DNA of 64,000 nucleotides from Insulibacter thermoxylanivorax. Its GTDB lineage: Bacteria; Bacillota; Bacilli; Paenibacillales; DA-C8. This document shows positions 27,135-36,630 of this stretch, piece by piece (position 1 is the stretch's first letter; every line of letters begins with the position of its first letter). The notes beneath the pieces were generated by a model that was not told the DNA's origin, did no database searches, and was given only the letters and a program-made list of their open reading frames with translations. The translations under genes were made by a program, and so were the position numbers. Where the stretch lies: assembly GCF_015472005.1 (NCBI RefSeq), contig NZ_BMAQ01000021.1, forward strand, positions 1 through 64,000, written 5' to 3'.

Positions 27135-27334
27135 CCAGGAAGCGGGGCTGGATGTTTTTCCGAAAGGAAGCATGAAGGGTATTAGGGTCTGATGAGGCGC
27201 CGGGTTTCGGGGGAGTCTGGGAATTGGGGGCCCCCGGTTTCTGCCATAGCTGAATGCAAGTTTAAGTTGTTTTCTATCTCGACAAATTTCCCGGGAAATA
27301 TGCGGGCTGAACATAGGTAAAGGAGTTTACTATC

Positions 27335-28228
27335 ATGAATCAAGACGAACAAACCGTCCCTTCACTGCTGATCGTGGACAGCTTCGCACTGTTGTTCCGC
27401 GGGTTCTATGCGACGGCTGTGCATGGGAATTATATGCGGAATTCGAAGGGTTGGTATACCAACGGCATCTATCAATTTACCCGCTACATGTTGGATGCCG
27501 TTAGGCGATTTACACCCACCCATGTTGCCTGCGCCTTTGATATGGGGAAGGCGACCTTTCGCCACGAGTTGTATACTGATTATAAGGCGAACCGTGATGA
27601 GCCGCCGCTCGAACTCATTCCGCAATTCGACAAACTTCGCGATCTAGTCGATGCTTTCGACATTCCCTGCTTAGGAATCGAAGGATATGAGGCGGACGAC
27701 ATCATCGGTTCTTTGGCCAAGCAATATGCGGCGAAGGGATCGAAGGTTCGGATCTTAACGGGGGACGGGGACACCTATCAACTGATCGACGAGCATATCG
27801 AAGTGGTCATGCTTCGCAAAGGGTTCGGCAACTACGATGTCGTTCATCTCGAGAATCTGCCGGTGATCGCCGGCGTGGAGCACCCGCATCAGATCGTTGA
27901 GATGAAGGCGCTGATGGGGGATGCGTCGGATAACATCCCGGGATGCCCGAATGTCGGGCCGAAGACCGCTCAGCGGTTGATCGCCGAATATGGGGATGTG
28001 GACGGGATCTATGCCCGTATCGATGAGATCAAGGGCAAGCTGCGCGAGCGGCTGGAAACCTATAAGGAGCAGATCTACTTGTCCCGAGATCTAGCGAGGA
28101 TCCGGACGGATCTTCAGATCGATTGCCCGCCGGAGCGGTGCCGTTATGAGTGGAACCGGGAGAAGCTCCTGTCTGTATTGGAGGAGTTTGAGTTCCGCAC
28201 GATCATCCGCAGCCTCGTCGCAGGCTAG
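27335..28228 (+). CDS. 5'-3' exonuclease, YpcP-type
   Basis: A 297-residue flap/5'-3' exonuclease resembling the N-terminal domain of DNA polymerase I without the polymerase. LLIVDSFALLFRGFYA, YKANRDEPP, EADDIIGSL, ILTGDGDTYQL and the helix-hairpin-helix region MGDASDNIPGCPNVGPKTA are present, so the metal-binding acids are intact. Likely removes RNA primers or flaps. AAAGGAG precedes the ATG; a strong terminator follows. Confidence 0.92.
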   Translation: MNQDEQTVPSLLIVDSFALLFRGFYATAVHGNYMRNSKGWYTNGIYQFTRYMLDAVRRFTPTHVACAFDMGKATFRHELYTDYKANRDEPPLELIPQFDKLRDLVDAFDIPCLGIEGYEADDIIGSLAKQYAAKGSKVRILTGDGDTYQLIDEHIEVVMLRKGFGNYDVVHLENLPVIAGVEHPHQIVEMKALMGDASDNIPGCPNVGPKTAQRLIAEYGDVDGIYARIDEIKGKLRERLETYKEQIYLSRDLARIRTDLQIDCPPERCRYEWNREKLLSVLEEFEFRTIIRSLVAG

Positions 28229-28258
28229 GGAGCGTGAATAAGGACGACAGGAAAGAAA

Positions 28259-28312
28259 CAGGGGATAGGGAATGGAACCAGTGAGTAACAAAGTCCATCC
28301 CTATCCCCTTGC
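28259..28312. terminator. Bidirectional terminator
   Basis: CAGGGGATAGGGA pairs with TCCCTATCCCCTTG around a ~20-nt loop, between the convergent exonuclease and DUF3055 genes. Confidence 0.65.
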
Positions 28313-28324
28313 TTGTATCCTGCA

Positions 28325-28627
28325 TCAATGGTCCGTGATGTTCAGCGGTCCGACGACTTGCTGCAGGAACGCGCGCAGCTCCTCCCCGGCTTCTTCGTCG
28401 AGCTTGAAAGTATATTCGAGATAGCCTTCTTCTTCGAGATCATCGGGGCCGATAATCGCGGTAACACCGGTCTGCATGTCGGTGACGAGCTTCTTGCCGT
28501 AGAAGCGATTCGTCGTTGTGATCGCCAGATCGAAGCGATGCATGCTCGGACCGATGAAGGTGATGTATCTTGTAGAGGTTTGCTCGGTGCTGTCCGATAG
28601 GAAATCAAACTCAACATGGCTCATCAT
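28325..28627 (-). CDS. DUF3055 family protein
   Basis: A 100-residue soluble protein with the DUF3055 pattern: TRYITFIGPSMHRFDLAI, then FYGKKLVTDM, AIIGPDDLEEEGYLEY and an acidic C-terminal helix. Widespread in Bacillaceae and Paenibacillaceae, function unknown. GGGAG lies just before the tandem ATGs at 28627 and 28624. Short repeats (ACAACTAT x2, AGAGAAA-type x3) lie upstream at about 28672-28722. Confidence 0.8.
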   Translation of the reverse strand: MMSHVEFDFLSDSTEQTSTRYITFIGPSMHRFDLAITTTNRFYGKKLVTDMQTGVTAIIGPDDLEEEGYLEYTFKLDEEAGEELRAFLQQVVGPLNITDH

Positions 28628-28808
28628 ATCATCTCCCTTGTTACTCGTATTATACACACTTTCAAGTTCTGCACAACTATACAACTATACAATAAGAGAA
28701 ACAAGAGAAATAAGAGAAACCAGCCCCTAGTATTGCTGCAAGGGAGCTGGTTGGCTGATAAGCTGGATGAGCGGCTTAGAAATCTCTGCGGAGACAGCAG
28801 TTTGTTGT

Positions 28809-29868
28809 TTAGAACTCTCTATAGAAATCATCGCGCAATTCCGAAACCGCCAGATAGCATTCCTTCCCATCGAGCAGCTGCGCGGGCACTCTCCAGACAT
28901 CGCCGTAATAGAAGCTGTCGGCGGCTAACTCTCCGTCAGCGTAGATCTGTGCAGCATCGCCGAGATCATCGATCTCGATGAATCCTTGCGATCCTTGCAC
29001 GTTGATCTTCTGCCAGGTGATCTTGCGCTTCCCGCCCAGATGGAGATGGTCGATATATCTGGGCTGGAAAGGCGGCTGATCTACAGGTTCGAAGGAGACG
29101 CTGGGCGCGGTGTAAGGCTGCTGAATCGTTCCTTCCATGAAGCGCTCGCCATTCCACAACCAATATCGGTATTCGCCGTCCTGTACAGAGCGGAGGGTGC
29201 CGTCAGCCGTGTACAGATCGCATCCTTCGCTCAAGTACAGCTTGCCGTCCAGTCTGCGCAGATACAGGGCTTGTTCCCAGGTAAGGGTGACGATGGTGAT
29301 ATCGTCAATCCTCAGCATGGAGTCGAGACCGGCCTTCGGCCGGAAGACGCGGCCGTCAGCCAAGCCGTATTCCGCCGGAATACCGGGAATCTGTACGAAG
29401 AGATAAACATCGTCCTGTTTGCACAAGGGCTGTGCTGTGGCGTACTTAAGCTGCTGCCCCGACAGATCCATATGGAAGGGCATGAAGAAACTGATGTCCC
29501 CGCAGACATCGATGGCTGGGAAGGTGACGGTGCCTGTGTCGATGACGACGCCGTGAAGATCGGCAAGGATTGCACGCCGCTGGTAATGGTTGATGAAGAC
29601 AAACCCGCTCTTCCCATCTGTCCGCATCACATAGCGCAGAGAAGTCGTATCGTCACGCTTCACCGTATGCTCGGCTTCCACGCGAATCATCGGCGCCAGG
29701 ATCTCTCCGTATGCGGGGAAGGCGGAAGCGGCTCCAAGTGCGGATTCCACGGGGCATCGCAGTATCCGCCGAAGACAGGCACTACTTCATCCACCGGGAT
29801 CTTCGCTCCTGCAGCGGCATTCCAACCCGTTACTGTATAGATCGGGGCGATGATGCCGCACTCGACGG
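28809..29868 (-). pseudogene. C-terminal remnant of a GH35-type beta-galactosidase
   Basis: The main frame (28809-29750) reads like the C-terminal half of family 35 beta-galactosidases: GFVFINHYQRR, FFMPFHMDLSG, LKYATAQPL. Upstream, in a different frame, lie PIYTVTGWN and VVPVFGGY, typical of the end of the GH35 catalytic barrel, so there is at least one frameshift near 29715-29725. The remaining N-terminal catalytic region is absent: sequence beyond about 29870 belongs to an AraC-type gene. No ribosome-binding site supports a shorter start. Almost certainly non-functional. Confidence 0.75.
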
Positions 29869-30461
29869 CGATTTTCGAGGGACGGGATGCGGAATCCGTG
29901 CTCCATGCGCTGCGTCTGCCGATCTTACAGCCGATAGCAGTAAATGAACATGATCTGGAGCGGCTGGAAAATGAGCTGCGTGAACTGTGGCATATTCCCG
30001 AACATGTGGAGGGAGAGCCCGATCGAATCGCATCAGTGAGGATCTACGAGCTCCTAACTTGCATCGCTGCGATGACATACCATGAGGAGCCCAAGCAGCT
30101 GTATCGCAGCAATGCGGAAGCGGAGAAGCTGCTCCGTGCAGCAGTGCATTATATGGAGCAGCACTACATGGAAGAGATCAGCGTGGCGAATATCGCCTAT
30201 ACCATCGGCTATTCGCAGCAGCATTTTCAGAGAAGGTTCAAAGAGATGTACGGCATGAATCCGAGCCAATATCTGCTGCGTCTCCGCCTGCTCAAAGGAG
30301 CCCAGCTGCTGGAACAGGAATTCGAGCGAACCGTCGGTGAGATCGCGGAGATGGTGGGGATGGAGCTGAACTATTTCGTGCGTGTATTCAAAAGGGAGTA
30401 CGGCATCACACCGGCGAAATATCGCGCGATGCAAGCCCGGCACCATGATCCCTCACCATGA
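29850..30461 (+). pseudogene. N-terminally truncated AraC family regulator
   Basis: About 203 residues remain of a protein normally near 270-300. The C-terminal double helix-turn-helix is intact (ISVANIAYTIGYSQQHFQRRFKEMYG and VGEIAEMVGMELNYFVRVFKREYG), but the N-terminal cupin sensor domain is mostly gone. The frame opens inside the junction with the beta-galactosidase remnant and has no good SD. The two genes were probably divergent partners in a galactoside-use locus. A short DNA-binding product cannot be ruled out. Confidence 0.7.
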
Positions 30462-30550
30462 AAACCGGGGCGTCGGCTGGAAATCCCGATTCTAGATGTT
30501 GCTCTATATGTAAGATTATAGTATAATGTAGGTACTTCGCGCGGAGGAAG

Positions 30551-30585
30551 CACCTCTCTTACAGATGTAGGAGAGGTGTTTTTTT
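30551..30585 (+). terminator. Terminator in the leader of the HRDC gene
   Basis: CACCTCTC and GAGAGGTG with a 12-nt loop are followed by seven T. It lies just after a TATAAT box at 30532-30537 and only ~25 nt before the next ribosome-binding site. It may end the AraC-remnant transcript or act as an attenuator. Confidence 0.8.
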
Positions 30586-30608
30586 ATATTCATTAGGAGG
30601 TGCATCGA

Positions 30609-31613
30609 TTGAATCTGGTATTCATGAACAGTATGGAGAAGGTTACCGGCGAACAGGTGTTGAACGGTCAGATTACGATCTGTGAACAGCATGGCAAGTG
30701 GCAAGTGACTTGGAGTGAACAGGATGCTGCGGGCAAGGTTATTCAGGAGGATTGGTACGACGGAACCGGCTGGGAGGAGATGATGCGGGTGTTTCGCTAT
30801 CGCATCTCCGAGAAGCTCGGTGAGGGATTCCTGCCCGTGCTCGACGGGATCACTGATCAATTCACGATGCCGAAGGGCAGAGAGGAGATCCAGCAGATGA
30901 TCCTGTGTTACAGCGACTTGAACCGCAATGATGAGCTGTATGAAGAACTGCGCGACTGGCGCCGGAATACAGCGATGAAGGAGAATAAGGCGGCGTACTT
31001 CATCGCTTCTAACCGTTTGCTCGGTCTGATCAGCGCTTATATTCCCAAGACGAAGGACGAGCTCAAGCAGGTGCCCGGATTCGGAGCATATCGGATGGAG
31101 CATTATGCAGAGGCGGTGCTTCAGATCACGAACAAGTACGATCGGGAGACGGAATTCCCGCTCAACTGGGTGCCTGAGAAGCTGGATCGCAAGCAGTTTA
31201 CACTGTGGTACTATCAGCAGAAGCAGCTGCAGCTGCGCAAAGAGCGGGATGAGCATCGCTTGAAGAAAGTGCTGCTGGAGCGAATCGCGAAGGGCGCGGC
31301 GCTGGATCAGATCTGTTCGGAACTGGAGCTGCCGATACGCGAGGCGATTCAGTGGATCGAGATCTTGGATGCAGAGGGCTATGAGATAGAAGGACTCATC
31401 GAAAGGGAGATGGGGAATATGCCCGATGAGCTGCGGGAGCGGGCGCTCTATGCCTTCGGGACAATAGGCGACCGTTACCTGAAGCCGATCTTGACTGAGG
31501 TGTACGGAGAGAACTTGCCGGAAGGAGCGGATCTAAGCAGACTGTACGCGTGGCTGCGGTTGTTAAGAATCTATTACCGCCGCGTGCAAGAAGCTTCCGC
31601 AGCCGTATCATAA
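30609..31613 (+). CDS. HRDC domain protein with a C-terminal helix-turn-helix-like region
   Basis: A 334-residue protein. The HRDC domain is clear at about 115-180 (LRDWRRNTAMKENKAAYFIASNRLLGLIS then VPGFGAYRMEHY). Downstream, residues 205-265 resemble the helical wing found after RecQ-type domains, with IAKGAALDQICSELELP. No helicase domain is present. It may bind nucleic acid. TTG 30609 is chosen because TTAGGAGGTG ends 7 nt upstream. Confidence 0.75.
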   Translation: MNLVFMNSMEKVTGEQVLNGQITICEQHGKWQVTWSEQDAAGKVIQEDWYDGTGWEEMMRVFRYRISEKLGEGFLPVLDGITDQFTMPKGREEIQQMILCYSDLNRNDELYEELRDWRRNTAMKENKAAYFIASNRLLGLISAYIPKTKDELKQVPGFGAYRMEHYAEAVLQITNKYDRETEFPLNWVPEKLDRKQFTLWYYQQKQLQLRKERDEHRLKKVLLERIAKGAALDQICSELELPIREAIQWIEILDAEGYEIEGLIEREMGNMPDELRERALYAFGTIGDRYLKPILTEVYGENLPEGADLSRLYAWLRLLRIYYRRVQEASAAVS

Positions 31614-31623
31614 TGATGAAGAA

Positions 31624-31666
31624 CGGCATCGCAGTGCAGGCAGAGTGCCCGCAGCATGCGATGCCG
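31624..31666. terminator. Hairpin between convergent genes
   Basis: CGGCATCGCA and TGCGATGCCG form a perfect 10-bp stem. It lacks a clear T-run, so termination is only likely by position. Confidence 0.45.
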
Positions 31667-31752
31667 CTCTATGCTATAAGCCGGTATATCTCATTGTGTG
31701 CTCAGTAAGATAAGCAGGATATATCCTATTCTGTGCACTTTCATATGGAGGA

Positions 31753-32694
31753 TTAGAGCCAGTCTTTCTTACGGAAGAAGAAGAAGATTCCCGTGCCGAT
31801 CAGAACCATGACAGCGAGTACGACATAGTAGCCGTACTTCCAATCCAATTCGGGCATATGGGTGAAGTTCATCCCGTAGATGCCGGTGATCACGGTGAGC
31901 GGCATCATGATCACCGTCATCGCCGTGAACACACGCATGATCTCGTTCGCTCGGTTGGACAGACTGGATTGATAAGCCTCCCGCAGGTTGCTCATGAGGT
32001 CTCTGAAGGTCTCGAAGGACTCAGCGATCTTCACAGCATTCTCGTAGATATCACCGAAGTATTGCTGCAGTTCAGAATTGATCAGATCGAGATCGCGGCG
32101 GTTCTTCAAGGTGGCGATCAGTTCCTTCTGCGGACCAAGAGCTTTCTTCAGCCAGAGGATCTCGCCGCGCAGTCCGATGATCTCATTCAGGTGGGATTTC
32201 TGGGTGCGGATGAGGATGTCCTCTTCCAATTGCTCGATCATCAGTTCGATGCGGTCTGCTACCGGGAAGTAATTGTTGATGACCGTATCGATGAGATGGT
32301 ATAAGAGCCGATCGGGAGTGTTGACCTGTTCGACGAGGAGCTTCGGTTTGAACAACCTGATCTCGTTGATCTTCTGCTTCGTGGCCGTGATGATCCAGTG
32401 TTTGCCTAAGAAGATATTGAGCGGCCGCAGGAAGATCTCCTCGTCGTCGAACCGGATGCTGTTGATCACGATGAAATAATGATCGCTGTATACTTCCAGT
32501 TTGGGACGCTGCTCTTCATCATGCAAGCAGTCCTCGATGGCTAATTCATGAAGATTGAACCATGGCTGCAAGGATGTCAGCTCATCGACGGAGGCGTCGA
32601 TCCAGTAGAATCCGTCTTCCGGCGCTTGCTGCAAGAGGGAGAAATCTTCCTCGAGCAAGGTGAAGACGCCTTGTTGCACCAAACGTACCTTCAT
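31753..32694 (-). CDS. corA: CorA-type magnesium transporter
   Basis: A 313-residue protein: cytoplasmic alpha/beta funnel, long helices (about 140-255) and two C-terminal transmembrane helices. The pore signature YGMNFTHMPE begins near residue 273, and the tail is basic (FFFFRKKDWL). Forms a pentameric Mg2+ (possibly Co2+) channel. AAAGGAG precedes the ATG. A long structured leader lies upstream. Confidence 0.94.
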   Translation of the reverse strand: MKVRLVQQGVFTLLEEDFSLLQQAPEDGFYWIDASVDELTSLQPWFNLHELAIEDCLHDEEQRPKLEVYSDHYFIVINSIRFDDEEIFLRPLNIFLGKHWIITATKQKINEIRLFKPKLLVEQVNTPDRLLYHLIDTVINNYFPVADRIELMIEQLEEDILIRTQKSHLNEIIGLRGEILWLKKALGPQKELIATLKNRRDLDLINSELQQYFGDIYENAVKIAESFETFRDLMSNLREAYQSSLSNRANEIMRVFTAMTVIMMPLTVITGIYGMNFTHMPELDWKYGYYVVLAVMVLIGTGIFFFFRKKDWL

Positions 32695-32715
32695 GATGAT
32701 GCACTCCTTTCCACA

Positions 32716-32880
32716 TGTTGATACTGTCGGGCTGCATCGTTCGGTACGTTGTGCAGACGGTCTACAGGCGTCTTGCGGGTACCGAACCTGGCCCGACGCG
32801 ATGGATGCTGCTTATGAGGCGTGATTGGGGTTTGGGTCGATCCCCGTCCAAGAACGCCACCTCCTGTTCCAGTGAAAAGT
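32716..32880 (-). ncRNA. Structured 5' leader of corA, class not recognised
   Basis: On the minus strand two strong hairpins precede corA. The proximal one (32726-32797) stacks GTCGGGC/GCCCGAC and GTTCGGTAC/GTACCGAAC, both perfect, with an inner AGACG/CGTCT pair. The distal one (32816-32863) pairs GAGGCGT-type arms with a GGGG/CCCC inner helix. The conserved M-box core was looked for and not seen. A metal-sensing or attenuating leader is inferred only from structure and the gene downstream. Confidence 0.4.
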
Positions 32881-33112
32881 CATCACCTGTTGCAGCTATG
32901 CATATACTTAAGCATATACTATGCTAACAACAACAGCTGACGTGGGTTAAGTATAAACCCTCGGCATAACTTTTTACAAGCCCATAAACCATGCTTGACT
33001 AATGCTTGACTAGGGCCCGTATATCAGTTAAAGTATTAATCACCAATGATGATTTCGGTCACGCAACACGCGAGATGATCTTCGTCTTGAAATAACTGAA
33101 TATCGTTTTAGA

Positions 33113-33220
33113 AACTCTTATCAAGAGCAGGTGGAGGGACGAGCCCGATGAAACCCGGCAACCGGCAGTATGCACGGTGCTAATTCTTGCAGGAGCTGCG
33201 GCTTCTGAGAGATGAGAGAG
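33113..33220 (+). ncRNA. SAM-I (S-box) riboswitch
   Basis: Near-consensus S-box: CTCTTATCAAGAG of P1/P2, GGTGGAGGGAC, GCCCGATGAAACCCGGCAACC, CACGGTGCTAATTC and the closing GATGAGAG. A terminator follows at 33234-33264. SAM binding should stop transcription. The first downstream gene on this strand is metA, 660 bp away. Confidence 0.97.
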
Positions 33221-33233
33221 GATGTATGATACA

Positions 33234-33264
33234 GACGCCTTTCTCACGCAGAAAGGCGTTTTTC
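33234..33264 (+). terminator. S-box terminator
   Basis: ACGCCTTTCT pairs with AGAAAGGCGT around 5 nt and is followed by TTTTT. It is the expression platform of the S-box. Confidence 0.9.
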
Positions 33265-33431
33265 ATATATACTCTGAACGCATACGTTCAGCAGTGCTGA
33301 TGGAGAAGATCCTAGATGCTGATGGATCAGATCCTGACGAGCGATAGAAGAAGTTATAGAAACCGGCGCTTCCAGCACTTTCAGCACTTCAGCCGCTTAA
33401 TGTGACGCTTCATGTGAAGAGGTTTGTGAGA

Positions 33432-33620
33432 TTAACGGAACTACAGTACGTTATTTGGCCCATTATGCCCGATTTCCGCAGTCTAACGGAACGTTGGTGC
33501 GCTATTCCTTCGGGCAATCGCAGTTTCGCTTGATTTTCTGCGAAATAACGGATCACTGTTCCGTTACAATTTGGGATTGGGTGGTTCTACATATAATAAC
33601 GAACTCCAGTTCCGTTAGTG
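33432..33620. repeat. Dyad-repeat array D (4 units, 51-62-51 bp spacing)
   Basis: Units begin with TAACGGAA or close variants at 33433, 33484, 33546 and 33597. The best reads TAACGGATCA, 3 nt, TTCCGTTA; another pairs AACGAACT with AGTTCCGTT. Spacers are unrelated. The array sits between the S-box terminator and metA. Confidence 0.8.
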
Positions 33621-33627
33621 CAACGCG

Positions 33628-33717
33628 CTGCAGAATCACGCGAGCATCATGCGGTGCATCGTCAGTGTTATGCGCAGGCGTGCTCTGCAGAATCACGTGA
33701 GCACCATGCGGTGCATC
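33628..33717 (+). repeat. Two 33-bp direct repeats 57 bp apart
   Basis: Copies at 33628-33660 and 33685-33717 begin CTGCAGAATCACG and end GCGGTGCATC and differ at two positions. They adjoin array D and account for the open reading frame running into metA. Confidence 0.85.
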
Positions 33718-33927
33718 AGTCAGCGCAAAGTCCCGGCGGCATCATGGACGTGCTGGTTTCAAGCCATCGTTTACATCGCAGCTCTTTACTGCATCGTTGT
33801 TATGCATCAGCGCCGCACTGCCAGTGCGCTGCATCGCATACAGCGGTTTGGCGCCGTTGCAGCGGTTCGCTGGATGTGCTGTATGTTTACCATTAAGTCA
33901 ACACCATCGTTAAAGGAGTGGAGTATC

Positions 33928-34857
33928 ATGCCTATCAAGATTCCTGATCAACTGCCCGCCAAAGAAATCCTGCAAAGTGAGAATATCTTCGTGATGGATG
34001 AGACGAGAGCCTATCATCAGGATATCCGTCCGCTCAACATCGTCATCCTGAACCTCATGCCCACGAAGATCACAACCGAAACCCAGCTGATGAGGCTGAT
34101 CGGGAATACTCCACTGCAGGTTGAGTGCGTGCTGCTGCACCCGAAGACGCATCGTTCGAAGAATACACCCGTTGAACATCTGGAGACATTCTACAAGACC
34201 TTCGATGATATCAAGAACCGCAGGTTCGACGGGATGATCATCACCGGGGCTCCAGTAGAACATCTGGAGTTCGATGAAGTGGACTACTGGGAAGAACTGA
34301 AACAGATCATGGCCTGGAGCGTCGACCATGTGACGTCGACTTTCCATATATGTTGGGCCGCGCAAGCAGGATTATACTATCACTATAACATACCCAAATA
34401 TAAGCTCGACAAGAAGATCTTCGGCGTCTATGCCCATACGGTGAGCAAACTGAACGTGAAACTCCTGCGCGGTTTCGATGATATCTTCTATGTGCCGCAA
34501 TCGCGTCATACGGAAGTACGGCGGGAGGACATCGAGCGCGTGCCGGAACTGGAGATTCTCTCCGAATCGGAAGAGGCCGGCGTGTACATCGTCGCCAGCA
34601 AGGACGGCAGGCAGATCTTCGTGACGGGTCATTCGGAGTACGATCCGGAGACGCTGCGCTTGGAGTATGAGCGTGATCTGAAGAAGGGGATGGATATCGA
34701 TATGCCGGTGAATTATTTCCCGGACAACAATCCCGAACTTCCGCCCAGATCGATCTGGCGTGCCCATGCGAATCTGTTGTTTTCTAACTGGCTGAACTAT
34801 TACGTATATCAAGAAACGCCCTATGAGTGGACGTTGGGAGAGGAGTCAGGAGAATGA
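33928..34857 (+). CDS. metA: Homoserine O-acetyltransferase (MetA type)
   Basis: A 309-residue enzyme of the MetA/HTS family that activates homoserine for methionine synthesis. Catalytic Cys142 (FHICWAA), His235 and Glu237 (GHSEYDP) are at the same positions as in characterised MetA. Residue 111 is Glu ([10 protein letters not shown]), the determinant known to select acetyl-CoA over succinyl-CoA. ATG 33928 has AAAGGAGTGG upstream; the longer frame to 33649 is repeat-derived. Overlaps metI by ATGA. Controlled by the S-box. Confidence 0.95.
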   Translation: MPIKIPDQLPAKEILQSENIFVMDETRAYHQDIRPLNIVILNLMPTKITTETQLMRLIGNTPLQVECVLLHPKTHRSKNTPVEHLETFYKTFDDIKNRRFDGMIITGAPVEHLEFDEVDYWEELKQIMAWSVDHVTSTFHICWAAQAGLYYHYNIPKYKLDKKIFGVYAHTVSKLNVKLLRGFDDIFYVPQSRHTEVRREDIERVPELEILSESEEAGVYIVASKDGRQIFVTGHSEYDPETLRLEYERDLKKGMDIDMPVNYFPDNNPELPPRSIWRAHANLLFSNWLNYYVYQETPYEWTLGEESGE

Positions 34858-36008
34858 AGATCGACACACGTCTTGCGCAGATCGGTTCAAAGTCCGATCC
34901 GGAAACGGGAGCTGTGAGCTATCCGATATATCAATCCACTGCCTTCCGCCATCCCCGGCTGGGACAAAGCACCGGCTTCGACTATGCGCGTACGAAGAGC
35001 CCGACCAGAGCGGTGTTGGAAGAGGCCGTCGCTGAGTTGGAATCCGGTGATGCGGGCTTCGCTTGCAGCTCGGGCATGGCGGCGCTGCAGACGGTCTTCT
35101 CGCTGTTCCAACAGGGAGATCATCTGATCGTCTCCGTTGATCTGTACGGTGGAACATACCGTCTGCTGGAACGCATCATGGCGAAATTCGGCATTACGAC
35201 CTCGTATGTGGACACCAATGACCTTCAGCAGCTGGAAGAGGCGTATCAGTCGAATACAAAGGCGGTGCTCATCGAGACGCCAACGAATCCGCTGATGATG
35301 ATTACGGATATCCGTAAGGTCAGCGCATGGGCTCGGGATAAAGGGCTGCTGACGATCGTGGATAACACGCTGCTTACTCCTTACTTCCAGCGTCCCATCG
35401 AACTTGGAGCGGATATCGTGGTTCACAGTGCAACCAAGTATCTGGCTGGTCACAATGATGTGCTGGCCGGACTCATCGTCACTAAGGGCAAGGAGTTGTC
35501 CGAGGAGATGGCGATGCTGCACAATGCGATCGGCGCCGTACTCGGTCCGCAGGATTCATGGCTGCTCATGCGCGGGATGAAAACCCTCGCCCTCAGGATG
35601 GAGAGGCATCAGAGCAATGCGAAAGCGATCTGCGCTTGGCTGGCGGAACACCCGCTGGTGGAAGAAGTGTACTATCCCGCACTGCCTGATCATCCCGGCT
35701 ATGACGTGCATAACGCTCAGTCTTCCGGCAACACCGGCATCTTCTCCTTCCGGGTGAAGGATGCGCGGCTGGTGGAGCCCTTCCTTCGCCATCTGGATCT
35801 AATCGCCTTTGCAGAGAGCCTGGGCGGTGTGGAATCCTTGCTCACCTACCCGGCGGTCCAGACCCATGCGGATATTCCTGAAGAGATTCGCAGGAAACTT
35901 GGTGTCGATGACCGTTTGCTGCGTTACTCGGTCGGCATCGAACATCCCGATGATCTGATCGCGGATTTGGCGCAGGCCTTTGACCGGGCATATGCGGAGA
36001 TTACATAG
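34854..36008 (+). CDS. metI: Cystathionine gamma-synthase / O-acetylhomoserine thiolyase
   Basis: A 384-residue Cys/Met-metabolism PLP enzyme. YARTKSPTR near the N-terminus, [15 protein letters not shown] and the PLP-lysine motif [16 protein letters not shown] are present. It takes O-acetylhomoserine from MetA and forms cystathionine or homocysteine, matching B. subtilis MetI. The start overlaps the metA stop (ATGA) with AGGAGTCAGGAGA upstream. No metC-like partner follows here. MetI rather than MetC is inferred from context. Confidence 0.92.
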   Translation: MKIDTRLAQIGSKSDPETGAVSYPIYQSTAFRHPRLGQSTGFDYARTKSPTRAVLEEAVAELESGDAGFACSSGMAALQTVFSLFQQGDHLIVSVDLYGGTYRLLERIMAKFGITTSYVDTNDLQQLEEAYQSNTKAVLIETPTNPLMMITDIRKVSAWARDKGLLTIVDNTLLTPYFQRPIELGADIVVHSATKYLAGHNDVLAGLIVTKGKELSEEMAMLHNAIGAVLGPQDSWLLMRGMKTLALRMERHQSNAKAICAWLAEHPLVEEVYYPALPDHPGYDVHNAQSSGNTGIFSFRVKDARLVEPFLRHLDLIAFAESLGGVESLLTYPAVQTHADIPEEIRRKLGVDDRLLRYSVGIEHPDDLIADLAQAFDRAYAEIT

Positions 36009-36129
36009 TGCACGTATTGCGCAGATGTGCGATCCGTATGTGAAACGATCAGAAGGATTATTTTAAGATTTCCGTTGCAGGTACGGTTCTGAAGATATCA
36101 TGAATTACATACAGTGCAGGAGGGGTGAC

Positions 36130-36435
36130 ATGTTCGGCGTCGGTAAAGGACGAGGAATGAGACAAGCAAGACATGCTTGGCATCAAGCAGTCCAGATTTT
36201 TAAACCGAATCGTCTGTTAAAGTACTTCCCTCCTGCTTTTCAATTGCGCAATCCCGCTATGTCGCTGCTGGATCTGGCGCGCAAGCGCGGTGACACCTGC
36301 GGCGTCGTGGTGCTGTATCTGGAAGGCATGAGCAAGCTGATGATGTCCTGCGCGGCTTTCTTAAGCTTTAAGGCGTATATTCTGCGTATAATCTTCACGC
36401 TTGATGCCCCATCCTATGACAAACATGTGCGATGA
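36130..36435 (+). CDS. Hypothetical protein
   Basis: A possible 101-residue basic protein. In its favour is a very strong SD, AGGAGGGGTGA, directly before ATG 36130. Against it, no family is recognised and the last third has unusual codon choice and overlaps promoter-like sequence (TATAAT at 36387-36392). It may be a genuine short gene or chance. Confidence 0.35.
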   Translation: MFGVGKGRGMRQARHAWHQAVQIFKPNRLLKYFPPAFQLRNPAMSLLDLARKRGDTCGVVVLYLEGMSKLMMSCAAFLSFKAYILRIIFTLDAPSYDKHVR

Positions 36436-36450
36436 AACGGAGGGGTCATC

Positions 36451-36630
36451 TTGAGTGCTAAGAAGAACAAAGCCTCCAAAGGGGCTGGCAGAGCAGCTGC
36501 CAATGAAGGTTCGATCAACATCGTCCAAAACCGCTATATCGACGGCTCCTTCCGGGATAACGAGCCGGTAATCCGCGATGATGCGGACGAATGGCTCGTG
36601 CATCTTAACAGCTACGAAGAGAAAACGTGA
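36451..36630 (+). CDS. Small hydrophilic protein, unknown
   Basis: A 59-residue protein starting at TTG 36451 with GGAGGGG just upstream. It begins MSAKKNKASKGAG, then INIVQNRYIDGSFRDN and an acidic tail ending DEWLVHLNSYEEKT. Composition looks like a real coding sequence, with a Lys-rich head and an aromatic core. No family recognised. A TATAAT box lies at 36387-36392. Confidence 0.6.
   Translation: MSAKKNKASKGAGRAAANEGSINIVQNRYIDGSFRDNEPVIRDDADEWLVHLNSYEEKT

Noticed and set aside
32716-32880. M-box (ykoK) riboswitch upstream of corA
   Set aside because: The conserved GTTAGGTGAGGCTCCT-like core and the three-stem layout were not found, although the gene context fits.
33649-33927. N-terminal extension of MetA (93 residues)
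   Set aside because: It is encoded by the direct-repeat region; ATG 33928 has the SD and matches the family start, and catalytic residue numbers then agree with known MetA.
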